From positions 2,355,001 through 2,419,000 of the forward strand of contig NZ_CP032570.1 of the NCBI RefSeq assembly GCF_003626915.1: a stretch of 64,000 bases of DNA, read 5' to 3'. This stretch comes from Tsuneonella amylolytica (GTDB lineage Bacteria; Pseudomonadota; Alphaproteobacteria; Sphingomonadales; Sphingomonadaceae). Below, piece by piece: positions 28,871 through 38,414 of this stretch. Both the position numbers and the translations under genes were made by a program. How positions within the stretch are numbered: the first letter of the stretch is position 1; each line of letters starts with the position of its first letter. The notes beneath the pieces are model-generated. The model ran no database searches. It was not told the DNA's origin and saw nothing but the letters and a program-made list of their open reading frames with translations.

Positions 28871-29932
28871 ATGACGGCTTTCTGGACCGAAGCGGATTAC
28901 GACGATCACGAACTGGTCGAGGTCGTACGCGACGCGAAATCCGGCCTGACCGCGATCGTCGCGCTGCATTCCACGCATCTCGGCCCCGGCGCTGGCGGCA
29001 CCCGGTTCTGGCATTACCCCGATCCCAAGGACGGCCTGCGCGACGCGCTGCGGCTGAGCCGCGGGATGAGCTACAAGAACGCGATGGCGGGGCTCCCCAT
29101 GGGGGGCGGCAAGGCCGTGATCCTGGCGGACGAAGACCGGACCAAGACGCCCGAGCTGCTCGCCGCGTTCGGCGACGCGGTCGATGCGCTGGGCGGCAAG
29201 TACGTGACCGCCGAGGACGTGGGCATCAGCGAAGCCGACATGGTCGCCGTGTCGCAGCGCACCAGTTATGTATCGGGCCTGCCGGTGGGTGAGGGGCAGG
29301 CGGGCGGCGATCCGGGCCCGTTCACCGCGATGGGCATCTATCACGGTATCAAGGCGGCGGTCGCGCACAAGATGGGCCGCGACGATCTGGGCGGCGTGCG
29401 GGTGGCGCTGCAGGGTACCGGTAGCGTCGGCGGCGGTGTGGCCCGCCTTCTGGCGAAAGACGGCGCGAAGCTCGTCGTCGCCGACGTCGACGAAGCGCGG
29501 GCGAAGACGCTGGCAAAGGAAGTCGGCGGCGAGGCGGTGGCGCCCGAACAGATCATGTCGGTCGCCTGCGACGTGTTCAGCCCCAATGCGCTGGGCGCGA
29601 TCCTTGACGAGGAAGGCATCGCCCGGCTCGACTGCACCATCGTGGCGGGCGGGGCGAACAATCAGCTCGCCCGGCCTCAGCACGGCAAGCTGCTGGCGGA
29701 GCGCGGCATCCTCTACGCTCCCGACTACGTCATCAACGCCGGCGGCATCATCTCGGTCGCGCTGGAGTACCTATGCCGGACGGACGGCAACCCGTGCGAC
29801 ATCAACGAGGTGCGCAAGCGCATCGCGCTGATCCCCGAGCGGTTGAAGGCGATTTGGCAGGAAAGCGACGAAACCGGCGTGTCGGCCGATGTCGTCGCCG
29901 ACCGGATGGCCCAGAAGCTGATCGGTCGCTAG
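28871..29932 (+). CDS. Leu/Phe/Val-type amino acid dehydrogenase
   Basis: This is a 353-aa NAD-dependent enzyme of the Glu/Leu/Phe/Val dehydrogenase family, which deaminates branched-chain or aromatic amino acids to 2-oxo acids. The active-site segment SYKNAMAGLPMGGGKA holds the two lysines, and TAEDVG holds the conserved aspartate. The Rossmann motif GTGSVGGGVARLL is in the second domain. Length fits leucine dehydrogenase (about 360 aa) better than glutamate dehydrogenase. The exact substrate cannot be read from the sequence. It starts 51 nt after tRNA-His. Confidence 0.9.
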   Translation: MTAFWTEADYDDHELVEVVRDAKSGLTAIVALHSTHLGPGAGGTRFWHYPDPKDGLRDALRLSRGMSYKNAMAGLPMGGGKAVILADEDRTKTPELLAAFGDAVDALGGKYVTAEDVGISEADMVAVSQRTSYVSGLPVGEGQAGGDPGPFTAMGIYHGIKAAVAHKMGRDDLGGVRVALQGTGSVGGGVARLLAKDGAKLVVADVDEARAKTLAKEVGGEAVAPEQIMSVACDVFSPNALGAILDEEGIARLDCTIVAGGANNQLARPQHGKLLAERGILYAPDYVINAGGIISVALEYLCRTDGNPCDINEVRKRIALIPERLKAIWQESDETGVSADVVADRMAQKLIGR

Positions 29933-30016
29933 AAACCGCCCGATCGCGGGCCGCGGGGGCCGGTTATCCTTGCCCCTGTCCGGGGCTGCCCGTAAGGCGG
30001 CACCGACGGTCATTCG

Positions 30017-30739
30017 ATGCACGGTTTTGCCAATCCCACCCGCTTCCTGAAGCTCGCCCGGCCGCTGACGCCGTGGCTTCTGGGTGCGGGTCTCCTGCTC
30101 GCGGGCGGAGCCCTCGCGTGGGGTTTCGCGGCTGCGCCGGCCGAACGCCTGCAGGGTGAGACGGTGCGCATCCTATACGTTCACGTACCTGCCGCCTGGC
30201 TGGGCATGGCGGGATGGACCGCGATCGCCGGCGCGAGTCTGGCCGAGATCGTCTGGCGCCATCCGCTGGCCGCCATCGCGGGCCGTGCTGTGGCAGTGCC
30301 GGGCGCATTCTTCGCCGCGCTTTGCCTTGCCACCGGATCGTTGTGGGGCCGGCCCGCGTGGGGCACGTGGTGGGAATGGGACGGGCGGCTGACCAGCATG
30401 CTGGTGCTGCTGTTCCTGTACCTGGGCTACATAGCGCTGGCGGGCGCGACCGCGCGCGAGGGCGGGTCGAGCCGGATACCCGCAATCTTCGGCATCGTGG
30501 GCGTGGTGAACGTCCCGATCATCCATTTTTCGGTCCTGTGGTGGTCGTCGATCCACCAGCCGCCCAGCATCTCGACCGGCGGGTCCGCGATGGCAGCCGA
30601 ATTCCTTGTGCCATTGCTCGTCGCCACGCTCGGCTTCACGCTGCTGTTCGCGGCTGTCGTGCTCATGCGGATGCGCGCGCTGATCGCCGAGACACAGGCC
30701 GAGGCGCGGCTGCGCCGCCGCGCGCGGGACGCCGGCTGA
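30017..30739 (+). CDS. ccmC: Haem exporter protein CcmC
   Basis: CcmC (240 aa) delivers haem to the chaperone CcmE during cytochrome c maturation. It has six membrane helices and the tryptophan-rich periplasmic motif WGTWWEWD at 115-122. The conserved histidines lie in the VHVPAAW (H56) and IIHFSVLWW segments. It heads a seven-gene ccm operon whose genes overlap by 1-4 nt. ccmA and ccmB are not present before it. Confidence 0.95.
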   Translation: MHGFANPTRFLKLARPLTPWLLGAGLLLAGGALAWGFAAAPAERLQGETVRILYVHVPAAWLGMAGWTAIAGASLAEIVWRHPLAAIAGRAVAVPGAFFAALCLATGSLWGRPAWGTWWEWDGRLTSMLVLLFLYLGYIALAGATAREGGSSRIPAIFGIVGVVNVPIIHFSVLWWSSIHQPPSISTGGSAMAAEFLVPLLVATLGFTLLFAAVVLMRMRALIAETQAEARLRRRARDAG

Positions 30740-30876
30740 TGCGCGAGATGCTCGACCCCTGGCCGTTCGTGTGGGCTGCCTATGCTCTCGGCATCGCGGG
30801 CACTCTGGCGCTCGTCGGCTGGAGCTGGTTGGCGATGCGCCGCGCCGAACGCCGCCGGGACGGAGAACGCCGATGA
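30739..30876 (+). CDS. ccmD: Haem exporter protein CcmD
   Basis: CcmD is a 45-aa single-pass membrane protein that releases holo-CcmE from the CcmABC complex. One hydrophobic helix (FVWAAYALGIAGTLALVGW) is followed by a basic cytoplasmic tail (MRRAERRRDGERR), as in the family. Position and overlaps with ccmC (1 nt) and ccmE (4 nt) confirm it. Confidence 0.92.
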   Translation: MREMLDPWPFVWAAYALGIAGTLALVGWSWLAMRRAERRRDGERR

Positions 30877-31343
30877 CCGCCGCAGAGCGCCGTCTCGCCC
30901 CCAAGCACCAGCGTCTGGCGCTGGTCGTCGGCGCGCTCGTGGTGCTGATTTTCGCCGCCGTGCTCGCCACATGGGCGCTGCGCAGCCAAGCGAGCCTGTT
31001 CTACGTGCCCAGCCAGATCGTGAAGGACCCGCCCGCCGCAGGGCACGCAGTGCGCCTCGGCGGGATGGTGGAGACGGGATCGCTCGTCACCCGCGAAGAC
31101 GGGGTCACGATCGACTTCGTGGTGGGCGACGGCACGGCCCGCGTGCCCGTGCGCTATTCCGGCATCGTGCCCGACCTGTTCGTGGAAGGCTCGGGCGTGG
31201 TCGCGGAAGGCCGGATGCAGGCGAACGGAACGTTCTTCGCCGATACCCTTCTCGCGAAGCACGACGAGAACTACGTGCCCCGGGAACTGGAAGACATGAC
31301 CGCCGCCCAGAAAAAGGCCATGGTGGCCGAGACTACCCGGTGA
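30873..31343 (+). CDS. ccmE: Cytochrome c-type biogenesis protein CcmE
   Basis: CcmE (156 aa) is the periplasmic haem chaperone. An N-terminal membrane anchor (LALVVGALVVLIFAAVLATW) precedes an OB-fold domain. The covalent haem-binding H130 lies in AKHDENYVPRE, and the tyrosine of that motif is present. It starts with ATGA overlap to ccmD. Confidence 0.96.
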   Translation: MTAAERRLAPKHQRLALVVGALVVLIFAAVLATWALRSQASLFYVPSQIVKDPPAAGHAVRLGGMVETGSLVTREDGVTIDFVVGDGTARVPVRYSGIVPDLFVEGSGVVAEGRMQANGTFFADTLLAKHDENYVPRELEDMTAAQKKAMVAETTR

Positions 31344-33292
31344 TCGCCGAGTTGGGTCTCGCCGCACTGTGGATGGCCGCGGCGCTCGCCGCGCTGCAAC
31401 TGGTGTCAGGGGTCCTTGCGGCCCGGTCCGACAATCTCGAAATCGCCGCGACGGTCCGGCCGGCGGCGGTGATGCAGGGCGTCCTCTGCGCGTTTTCGTT
31501 CGCGATGCTGGTGTGGCTGTTCGCGCGCACCGACCTGTCGGTGAAACTGGTGGCGGCCAATTCGCATTCGCTGAAGCCGATGATCTACAAGCTCGCCGGA
31601 TCGTGGGGCAACCACGAAGGCTCGATGCTGCTGTGGGTCACGGTAATGGGGGCGGCCGGCGGTCTCATCGCCCTGCTCGAGCGGCGGTTGCCCGAGCGTA
31701 CGATGCAGGCGACGCTGGCGACGCAGGGTTTCGTCGCACTGGGTTTCTACGCCTTCCTGTTGTTCAGCTCCAACCCGTTCGAGCGGTTGCCGATGCCCGC
31801 GGTGGAGGGCAATGGCCTCAATCCGCTGCTGCAGGACATCGGCCTCGCGTTCCACCCGCCCACGCTCTACCTCGGGTATGTCGGGCTGTCGGTGGCGTTC
31901 AGCTTCGCGGTCGGCGCACTGGTGACGCGGGCGGTGACGCCGGACTTCGCCCGCGCGATGCGGCCATGGGTGCTGGGGGCATGGATTTTCCTCACCGTGG
32001 GCATCACGGCGGGGAGTTACTGGGCATACTACGAGCTCGGCTGGGGCGGCTGGTGGTTCTGGGACCCGGTCGAGAACGCTAGTCTGATGCCATGGCTGGC
32101 AGCGACCGCGCTGCTCCATTCGGTCTCGGTCCTCGCGGCGCGCGATGCATTAAGGGCCTGGACGATCATGCTGGGGGTCGTCGCGTTCTCGATGAGCATG
32201 GTGGGCACCTTCCTCGTGCGCTCGGGCATCCTCACGAGCGTACACGCCTTCGCAGTCGATCCGGAGCGAGGCACGTTCATCCTCGTGCTTCTGGCGATCT
32301 ATATCGGCGGGGCGCTGGCGGTCTTCGGCCTGCGGGCGGGCACGATCTCCGAAGGCGAACGGTTCGCGCTGGTGAGCCGCGAGGGCGCGCTGGTGGTAAA
32401 CAACGTGCTGTTGTCGGCGATCCTCGGCGTCGTGCTGCTCGGCACGCTCTATCCGCTGCTGACCGAGGCGTTCGGGGTGCGGGTATCGGTCGGTCCGCCC
32501 TATTTCGATCCGGTAGGCGCGCTCTTCGTGGTGCCGATGCTGCTGGTCATGGCGGCCGGGCCGTTCCTGCGCTGGCGGCGCGACCGCGTGGGCCGGGTGC
32601 AGAAGCCACTGATCTTGGCGGGCGTCGTCGCGATTGCAGCGTTCGTCGCTGCCATCGCGAGCGGTATCGGCGTGCTGCCCATCCTCGGGCTGGCTCTGGG
32701 TGCAGGCTTGGCGGTGGCAAGCGTATTGCCCCTGCGCGGACGCAATCTGCGGCGATTGCCGCTGGCCACATGGGGCATGGTTATCGCACATCTCGGCATC
32801 GCGCTGTCGCTGCTCGGCATGGCGAGCGACAGCGCCTATTCGCTGGAGAAACTGGCGGCGGTCGCGGTCGGCGATGTTACGGGAGTGGGCCCGTGGCAGA
32901 TCCAGCTTGCCGCGGTCGAGCCAGTGTCTGGCCCCAACTGGACCGCGCTCGAGGCGAACCTCCTCGCCAGCTATCGCGGCGGTGAGCCGATCACGCTCGC
33001 ACCGCAGGCGCGCAGTTTCTGGCAGCCCGTGCAGGAAACCACCGAAAGCGCGCTGGCTACGCGCTGGAACGGCCAGCTCTACGCCGTGCTCGGCAAGGCG
33101 GCGGAGGGCGGTCGCTGGCAGGTGCGCTTGTGGTGGAAGCCGTTCGTGACGCTGATCTGGCTGGGCGGCATGATGATTGCGCTGGGCGGGCTTCTCGCGC
33201 TGCTCGGCCGCCTGCGCGACGACCTGCGCCGGCGGACGGTCCAGCGCAAGGCGGCGGAGCGGCGGGCCGACCGGGCGGAGTTGACGGCATGA
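31340..33292 (+). CDS. ccmF: Cytochrome c-type biogenesis protein CcmF (haem lyase subunit)
   Basis: CcmF (650 aa) takes haem from CcmE and, with CcmH and CcmI, attaches it to apocytochrome c in the periplasm. It is highly polytopic and carries the WWD motif (WGGWWFWDPVENAS). The start is GTG at 31340, overlapping the ccmE stop by 4 nt. The C-terminal region ends in a basic tail. Confidence 0.95.
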   Translation: MIAELGLAALWMAAALAALQLVSGVLAARSDNLEIAATVRPAAVMQGVLCAFSFAMLVWLFARTDLSVKLVAANSHSLKPMIYKLAGSWGNHEGSMLLWVTVMGAAGGLIALLERRLPERTMQATLATQGFVALGFYAFLLFSSNPFERLPMPAVEGNGLNPLLQDIGLAFHPPTLYLGYVGLSVAFSFAVGALVTRAVTPDFARAMRPWVLGAWIFLTVGITAGSYWAYYELGWGGWWFWDPVENASLMPWLAATALLHSVSVLAARDALRAWTIMLGVVAFSMSMVGTFLVRSGILTSVHAFAVDPERGTFILVLLAIYIGGALAVFGLRAGTISEGERFALVSREGALVVNNVLLSAILGVVLLGTLYPLLTEAFGVRVSVGPPYFDPVGALFVVPMLLVMAAGPFLRWRRDRVGRVQKPLILAGVVAIAAFVAAIASGIGVLPILGLALGAGLAVASVLPLRGRNLRRLPLATWGMVIAHLGIALSLLGMASDSAYSLEKLAAVAVGDVTGVGPWQIQLAAVEPVSGPNWTALEANLLASYRGGEPITLAPQARSFWQPVQETTESALATRWNGQLYAVLGKAAEGGRWQVRLWWKPFVTLIWLGGMMIALGGLLALLGRLRDDLRRRTVQRKAAERRADRAELTA

Positions 33293-33819
33293 GGGGATGG
33301 CGCTTCTTCGTGCCGCTGGGGCTGTTTTCGCTGTTCGTCGGCATCGCCGGATATCAACTGACGCAGCCTCGTGAAGAGTTCGTCGAATCGGCGATGATCG
33401 GTCAGCCGATGCCGCAGTTCGCCATGCGCGCTGCCGTTCCGGATCGCCCGGGCGTATCGCTGGCCGATCTGAAGGACGGCAAGCCCAAGCTCGTGAACAT
33501 TTTCGCCAGCTGGTGCGTCCCGTGCGCTGCCGAGGCGCCGCAACTCGCCGCACTCGAGGCGCGCGGTGCGACCATTGTCGGTATCGCGATCCGCGACCGG
33601 CCGGAAGACGTCGCCGCGTTCCTGCAGCGCTACGGCAATCCCTACACCCGCATCGGCGCGGACGACGTCAGCGAACTGCAACTCGCCATCGGCAGTTCGG
33701 GCGTGCCGGAAACCTTCGTCGTCGATGGCAATGGGATCATCCGCTTCCAGCACATCGGCGACATCCGTGAGAACCAGGTCGACATGATACTGGAGAAACT
33801 GCGCGAGGCGGGCGCGTGA
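33289..33819 (+). CDS. ccmG: Thiol:disulfide interchange protein CcmG/DsbE
   Basis: CcmG (176 aa) is a membrane-anchored periplasmic thioredoxin that reduces the haem-binding cysteines of apocytochrome c. The anchor is WRFFVPLGLFSLFVGIAGY. The redox motif is WCVPC with C76 and C79. The conserved GVPETFVVDGNG cis-Pro region is present. It overlaps both neighbours by 4 nt. Confidence 0.95.
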   Translation: MRGWRFFVPLGLFSLFVGIAGYQLTQPREEFVESAMIGQPMPQFAMRAAVPDRPGVSLADLKDGKPKLVNIFASWCVPCAAEAPQLAALEARGATIVGIAIRDRPEDVAAFLQRYGNPYTRIGADDVSELQLAIGSSGVPETFVVDGNGIIRFQHIGDIRENQVDMILEKLREAGA

Positions 33820-34220
33820 GGGTCGCCGCGGCGTTCTTCCTTGCCGTCGCAGCGCTGCCGCTGGCGGCGCAGGATTCGATGCCGCCAGCGCCCTATGCCT
33901 ATCGCCAGCTCGACGACCCGGGGCTGGAGGCGCGGGCGCAGGGCCTCATGGAATCGCTGCGTTGCCTCAAGTGCCAGTCGCAGAACATCGCCGACAGCGA
34001 TGCCCCGATGGCGGGCGATATGCGTCACCAGGTCCGCACCCGCATCGCGGCCGGTGAGGAACCGGAGGCGATCCGCGCGTGGATGATGCAGCGCTACGGC
34101 GACTATGTCAGCTACGCACCGGTCGTCAGCCGCACGACCTGGCCGCTGTTCGCGGGGCCGATCGTGTTGTTGGTGCTGGCTGGCGGTCTGCTTTGGCGAC
34201 GGTTCGGGACGCGGCGATGA
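33816..34220 (+). CDS. ccmH: Cytochrome c-type biogenesis protein CcmH
   Basis: This 134-aa CcmH (CcmL-like) thiol-reductase component has a signal peptide and the LRCLKC motif (C50, C53) followed by QSQNIADSDAPMAGDMR. A C-terminal membrane helix (PLFAGPIVLLVLAGGLLW) anchors it. It starts with GTG at 33816 within the ccmG end. It works with CcmF and CcmI as the haem lyase. Confidence 0.94.
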   Translation: MRVAAAFFLAVAALPLAAQDSMPPAPYAYRQLDDPGLEARAQGLMESLRCLKCQSQNIADSDAPMAGDMRHQVRTRIAAGEEPEAIRAWMMQRYGDYVSYAPVVSRTTWPLFAGPIVLLVLAGGLLWRRFGTRR

Positions 34221-34846
34221 CGTTCGTTCCCGTTATCGTGCTGGCGGCGCTGACCTTCGCTTTCGCGGCGCTCGCCCTGCGGCTGCCAAAGAGCGGCTGG
34301 GCGCTGACCGGGGCGGCGCTGCTCGCGGGTCTTGCGGGATACGCCCTCCAAGGATCGCCGGGACAGGCCGGGGCACCGAAGGCCGCGGTCCGCAACCTTT
34401 CGCGCGAAGGCGAGACGCTCGTCGAGACCCGGCGCGCGCTGTTCGGGCCGATTCCGGACAATCGCTTCGTAACCGTGGCCGACGGGTTCGCCCGCCGTGG
34501 CCAGTTCGGCGATGCGGCGGGAATCCTGCGCGGTGCGATCGACCGGTCGCCGCGCGATCCCGAAGCCTGGCTTGCGCTCGCCATCGCGCTGACCGAACAG
34601 GCGGACGGGCGACTGACCCCCGCCGCGCTGTTCGCCTACGATCGCGCACAGCGCTTCGCACCCGGCAATCCGGGGCCTAGCCTCTTCCTCGGCGTGTCGC
34701 TTATCCGGTCGGGCCGTTTGCCCGAGGCGCGGGTGCTGTGGGCCGAGATGCTGGCCAACGCCCCTGCCGATGCGCCATGGCGCGCGGCCATGCAGGAGCG
34801 GCTGGACCGTCTCGACAACCTCCTGGCTGAAACCGGCGCCCGGTAA
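34217..34846 (+). CDS. ccmI: CcmI-like TPR cytochrome c biogenesis factor
   Basis: This 209-aa protein ends the ccm operon. Two hydrophobic N-terminal segments precede TPR-like repeats (FVTVADGFARRGQFGDAAG, PEAWLALAIALTEQ, PSLFLGVSLIRSGRLPEAR). CcmI binds apocytochrome c C-termini for the haem lyase. It is much shorter than classical CcmI (about 400 aa), and one TPR block is retained. The role is inferred mainly from position and topology. Confidence 0.82.
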   Translation: MTFVPVIVLAALTFAFAALALRLPKSGWALTGAALLAGLAGYALQGSPGQAGAPKAAVRNLSREGETLVETRRALFGPIPDNRFVTVADGFARRGQFGDAAGILRGAIDRSPRDPEAWLALAIALTEQADGRLTPAALFAYDRAQRFAPGNPGPSLFLGVSLIRSGRLPEARVLWAEMLANAPADAPWRAAMQERLDRLDNLLAETGAR

Positions 34847-34928
34847 CATGGCGCAATTTGCGCGTGATTGCGGGCCGGAGTTGCCGGTGCTAAGCGCCGC
34901 CGCCTTCATGGCAGGGATCGATTCCTAA

Positions 34929-36839
34929 ATGAGCCAGCCGCACTTGAACGGTGCTGGGGGCGAGAAGACCGCTAGCGCCAAGGTAAAACTGGCCGTCGGC
35001 GCGATCGGCATCGTCTTCGGCGACATCGGCACGAGCCCGATCTACGCTTTCCGCGAAACCTTCGTCGGGCATCATCCCCTGACGCTCGACACGCTGCATC
35101 TGATGGGGGTGGTCAGCCTGATCTTCTGGGCGATGACGATCATCGTCTCGATCCAGTATGTCACGATCCTGATGCGCGCCGACAACAAGGGGCAGGGCGG
35201 CACACTGGCGCTGGTCGCGCTGATCTCCCAGAAGATCGGCGGTACGAGCCGCGGATGGATTGCGATCATGCTGGGCGTCTTCGCGACCGCGCTGTTCTAC
35301 GGCGACAGCATGATCACGCCGGCGGTGTCGGTGCTGTCGGCGGTCGAAGGCCTGACGACGGTGGAATCGAGCCTTGCGCCTTTCGTGATCCCCATCGCGC
35401 TCGTGCTGCTGATCGCCCTGTTCCTGCTGCAGCGGCGCGGAACCGGCACCATCGGCAAGCTGTTCGCACCGATCATGCTGACCTACTTCGCCACGCTGGC
35501 GGGGCTCGGCATCTATCACATATCCGGCAATATCGGCGTGCTCGAAGCGCTGAACCCGTGGTACGCGGTGCAATTCTTCATGACCGACAAGCTCCTCGGT
35601 TTCCTTGCGCTGGGATCGGTCGTCCTTGCTGTCACCGGGGCCGAGGCACTCTATTCCGACATGGGGCATTTCGGACGCGGTCCCCTGCGCATCGGCTGGT
35701 TCGGCTTCGTCATGCCCTGTCTGCTGCTCAATTACTTCGGCCAGGCGGCGATGATCATGAATCTCGAAGCCTCGGCCGCGGCGGAGGCGATCAAGAACCC
35801 CTTCTTCGTCATGGCGAGCGAGAGTTTCCGACTACCGCTGGTTCTGCTGGCGACTTGCGCCACCTTCATCGCCAGCCAGGCCGTCATCACCGGTGCGTTT
35901 TCGGTGACGCAGCAGGCGATCCAGCTCGGTTTCATCCCCCGCTTGTCGATCCTTCACACCAGCGAGACCGAGCATGGCCAGATCTACATCCCGTTCGTGA
36001 ACTGGGTGCTCATGATCGCGGTCATCCTGCTCGTCGTCACCTTCCGCAATTCGTCGAACCTTGCGAGCGCGTACGGTATCGCGGTGACGGGCGCGATGCT
36101 GATCGACACCTGCCTGATGGCGGTGCTGTTCGTGGCCGTATGGCGGTGGAAGCTGTGGTCGGCGCTCGCGGTGGCGGCAGTCTTCTTCCTGGTCGACGGC
36201 AGCTTCTTCGGTGCAAACCTGCCCAAGGTGCCCGACGGCGGCTGGTTCCCCCTGCTGGTCGGCGCCATCGCGTTCACCCTGCTGACGACATGGGCGCGCG
36301 GGCGCAAGCTGATGCGCGACCGGATGAGCGAGGTGGCCCTGCCGATCGCGATCTTCGCAAAGAGCGCGCGCAATTCGGCGACCCGCGTGCCCGGGACGGC
36401 GATCTTCATGGCGTCCACCAGCGGCGGCGTGCCGAGCGCGCTGCTCCACAACATCAAACACAACAAGGTGCTGCACGAGCGTGTCGTCATCCTGACCGTG
36501 CAGATCGCCGACGTGCCCTATGTCGATCCGGCCGAACGGTTCGAAATCTCTTCGGTTGGCGACGGCCTCTACCGCGCGATCCTGCACTACGGCTTCATGG
36601 AGGAGACCGATGTGCCGGCCGCACTCAAGGGCATGGATCAGTGCGGCGGCATGTTCGACATGATGCAGACCAGCTTCTTCCTCAGCCGCCAGACGCTCAT
36701 CGCCAGCAAGCGGCCGGGCATGGCAATCTGGCGCGAGAAGCTGTTTGCCTGGATGCTGCGCAATTCGGCGACCGCGATGGCGTTCTTCCGGCTGCCGTCG
36801 AACCGGGTGGTCGAACTCGGTAGCCAGGTTGAAATCTGA
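34929..36839 (+). CDS. kup: KUP-family potassium transporter
   Basis: Kup (636 aa) is a proton-coupled K+ importer with about 12 membrane helices. The signature [15 protein letters not shown] is near residues 31-45. A soluble C-terminal domain follows (residues about 470-636), including [20 protein letters not shown]. The ATG at 34929 follows an 82-nt gap after the ccm operon. It converges on yciB with 13 nt between the stops. Confidence 0.95.
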   Translation: MSQPHLNGAGGEKTASAKVKLAVGAIGIVFGDIGTSPIYAFRETFVGHHPLTLDTLHLMGVVSLIFWAMTIIVSIQYVTILMRADNKGQGGTLALVALISQKIGGTSRGWIAIMLGVFATALFYGDSMITPAVSVLSAVEGLTTVESSLAPFVIPIALVLLIALFLLQRRGTGTIGKLFAPIMLTYFATLAGLGIYHISGNIGVLEALNPWYAVQFFMTDKLLGFLALGSVVLAVTGAEALYSDMGHFGRGPLRIGWFGFVMPCLLLNYFGQAAMIMNLEASAAAEAIKNPFFVMASESFRLPLVLLATCATFIASQAVITGAFSVTQQAIQLGFIPRLSILHTSETEHGQIYIPFVNWVLMIAVILLVVTFRNSSNLASAYGIAVTGAMLIDTCLMAVLFVAVWRWKLWSALAVAAVFFLVDGSFFGANLPKVPDGGWFPLLVGAIAFTLLTTWARGRKLMRDRMSEVALPIAIFAKSARNSATRVPGTAIFMASTSGGVPSALLHNIKHNKVLHERVVILTVQIADVPYVDPAERFEISSVGDGLYRAILHYGFMEETDVPAALKGMDQCGGMFDMMQTSFFLSRQTLIASKRPGMAIWREKLFAWMLRNSATAMAFFRLPSNRVVELGSQVEI

Positions 36840-36852
36840 ATCGAACCGCCGC

Positions 36853-37494
36853 CTAGCCGGTGGGCGGGGGCGTTTCCTCTTCTTCCTTCAGCCCCTCGGC
36901 AGCGAGGCCATGCCGCATCAGCATGGGGATCTGGCTGAAGGTAAAGAGGAACGACAGCGGCATGAACACCCAGATCTTGGCCCACAGCCAGTCTTCGAAG
37001 CTGATTGTCAGCACGAGCGCTTCGTTGAGCGCGGCGAGGAAGAGGAAGAACACGCCCCAGTTTCGCGAGAGCTTGAGCCAGCCGGCCTGATCGAGCCCTT
37101 CGAAGGCGGCTTCCAGCAGCACCTGCAACATGGCGCGCCCCCGCGCGTAGCCGACAAGCAGGATTACGCCGAACGCGACGTAGAGTACGGTCGGCTTGGC
37201 CTGGATCACCCGCTGGTCGCCGGTCCAGATGGTGATGCCGCCGAACACCACGATAAGCGCAGTCGAGAGCCAAAGCATCGGCGAGACCTTGCCGAACCGG
37301 AACTTCGAGAACAGCAGTGCGGCGACAGCGGCGACCATGAACGCACCGGTGCTCTTGACCACCGCCGCGACCTGCCCGGCAATATTCTCGCCATCGGGTT
37401 TCGACCACATGTAGACCGCCAGGAAGACGAGCAGCGGCCCGTAATCGACCGCGACGTTGAGCCAGCCGGACGGCTTCTTCGCAGGCTCGCTCAT
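36853..37494 (-). CDS. yciB: Inner membrane-spanning protein YciB (IspZ, septation protein A)
   Basis: YciB (213 aa) is a polytopic membrane protein linked to septation and envelope synthesis. Family features are DYGPLLVFLAVY near the start, the central FGKVSPMLWLSTALIVVFGG, and NWGVFFLFLAALNEAL. A charged tail (EEEETPPP) ends it. It is last in the dapF-mtaB-ftsY-yciB operon and overlaps ftsY by 4 nt. Confidence 0.92.
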   Translation of the reverse strand: MSEPAKKPSGWLNVAVDYGPLLVFLAVYMWSKPDGENIAGQVAAVVKSTGAFMVAAVAALLFSKFRFGKVSPMLWLSTALIVVFGGITIWTGDQRVIQAKPTVLYVAFGVILLVGYARGRAMLQVLLEAAFEGLDQAGWLKLSRNWGVFFLFLAALNEALVLTISFEDWLWAKIWVFMPLSFLFTFSQIPMLMRHGLAAEGLKEEEETPPPTG

Positions 37495-38414
37495 GCCACC
37501 CCCGCAATCACGCGCGCGACGAGGTCGGGGTCGAACGGGCGCAGGTCGTCGATCTTCTCGCCAACGCCGATCGCGTGGATCGGCAGGCCGAACTGTTCGG
37601 CCGCGGCGACCAGCACGCCGCCGCGCGCGGTCCCGTCGAGTTTGGTCATCACCAGCCCGGTCACCCCGGCAACCTCCTTGAAAATTTCGATCTGCGAGAG
37701 CGCATTCTGGCCGTTGGTCGCGTCCAGTACCAGGATCACGTCGTGTGGCGCCTCGGGGTTGAGGCGGCCGAGCACGCGGCGTATCTTGGCCAGCTCGTCC
37801 ATCAGTTCGCGCTTGTTCTGCAGGCGCCCGGCGGTGTCGACGACTAGCGCGTCGATGCCTTTGTCGGTCGCTTCCTTCACCGCATCGAACACGATGGAGG
37901 CGGGATCGCCGCCTTCCGGCCCCTTGACGATCGGCACGCCGACCCGCTCGGACCATGTGGCGAGCTGGCCGATCGCGGCGGCGCGGAACGTGTCACCGGC
38001 GGCCAGCATCACGCCATAGTCGTCCTCGGTCAACCAATGCGCGAGCTTGGCGATCGTCGTCGTCTTGCCGCTGCCGTTGACGCCGATCACCAGCACGACC
38101 TGCGGGCGGGGGAAGGCGGTGATCTCGAGCGGCTTGGCAACCGGGCGCAGGATCGCCGCGATTTCCTCGGCCACCGCTTCCTTCAGTTCGCGTTCGGTGA
38201 CGTTGAGGCCGAAGCGCTGTTCTGCCAGCTTGTCGCGAATGCGGCGCGCGGCGGCGGGTCCGAGGTCGGACATGATCAACGCGTCCTCGACATCGTCGAG
38301 AGTCGCCTCGTCGAGCTTCGCGGTGCCGACGACGCCGGTCAGGTTCTGGCCGAGCCGTTCGGAGGTCTTGCGGAAACCCCCGAAGAGCCGTTCGGACCAA
38401 GTCGGTTCGCTCAT
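37491..38414 (-). CDS. ftsY: Signal recognition particle receptor FtsY
   Basis: FtsY (307 aa) is the SRP receptor GTPase at the inner membrane. It contains the N domain (LDEATLDDVEDALIMSDLG) and the G domain with P loop GVNGSGKT at 111-118, followed by AAGDTFRAAA, VVDTAGR and TKLDGTARGG. The acidic A domain of E. coli FtsY is absent, as in many alphaproteobacteria. Its partner SRP RNA is encoded at 3.0 kb. Confidence 0.96.
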   Translation of the reverse strand: MSEPTWSERLFGGFRKTSERLGQNLTGVVGTAKLDEATLDDVEDALIMSDLGPAAARRIRDKLAEQRFGLNVTERELKEAVAEEIAAILRPVAKPLEITAFPRPQVVLVIGVNGSGKTTTIAKLAHWLTEDDYGVMLAAGDTFRAAAIGQLATWSERVGVPIVKGPEGGDPASIVFDAVKEATDKGIDALVVDTAGRLQNKRELMDELAKIRRVLGRLNPEAPHDVILVLDATNGQNALSQIEIFKEVAGVTGLVMTKLDGTARGGVLVAAAEQFGLPIHAIGVGEKIDDLRPFDPDLVARVIAGVA

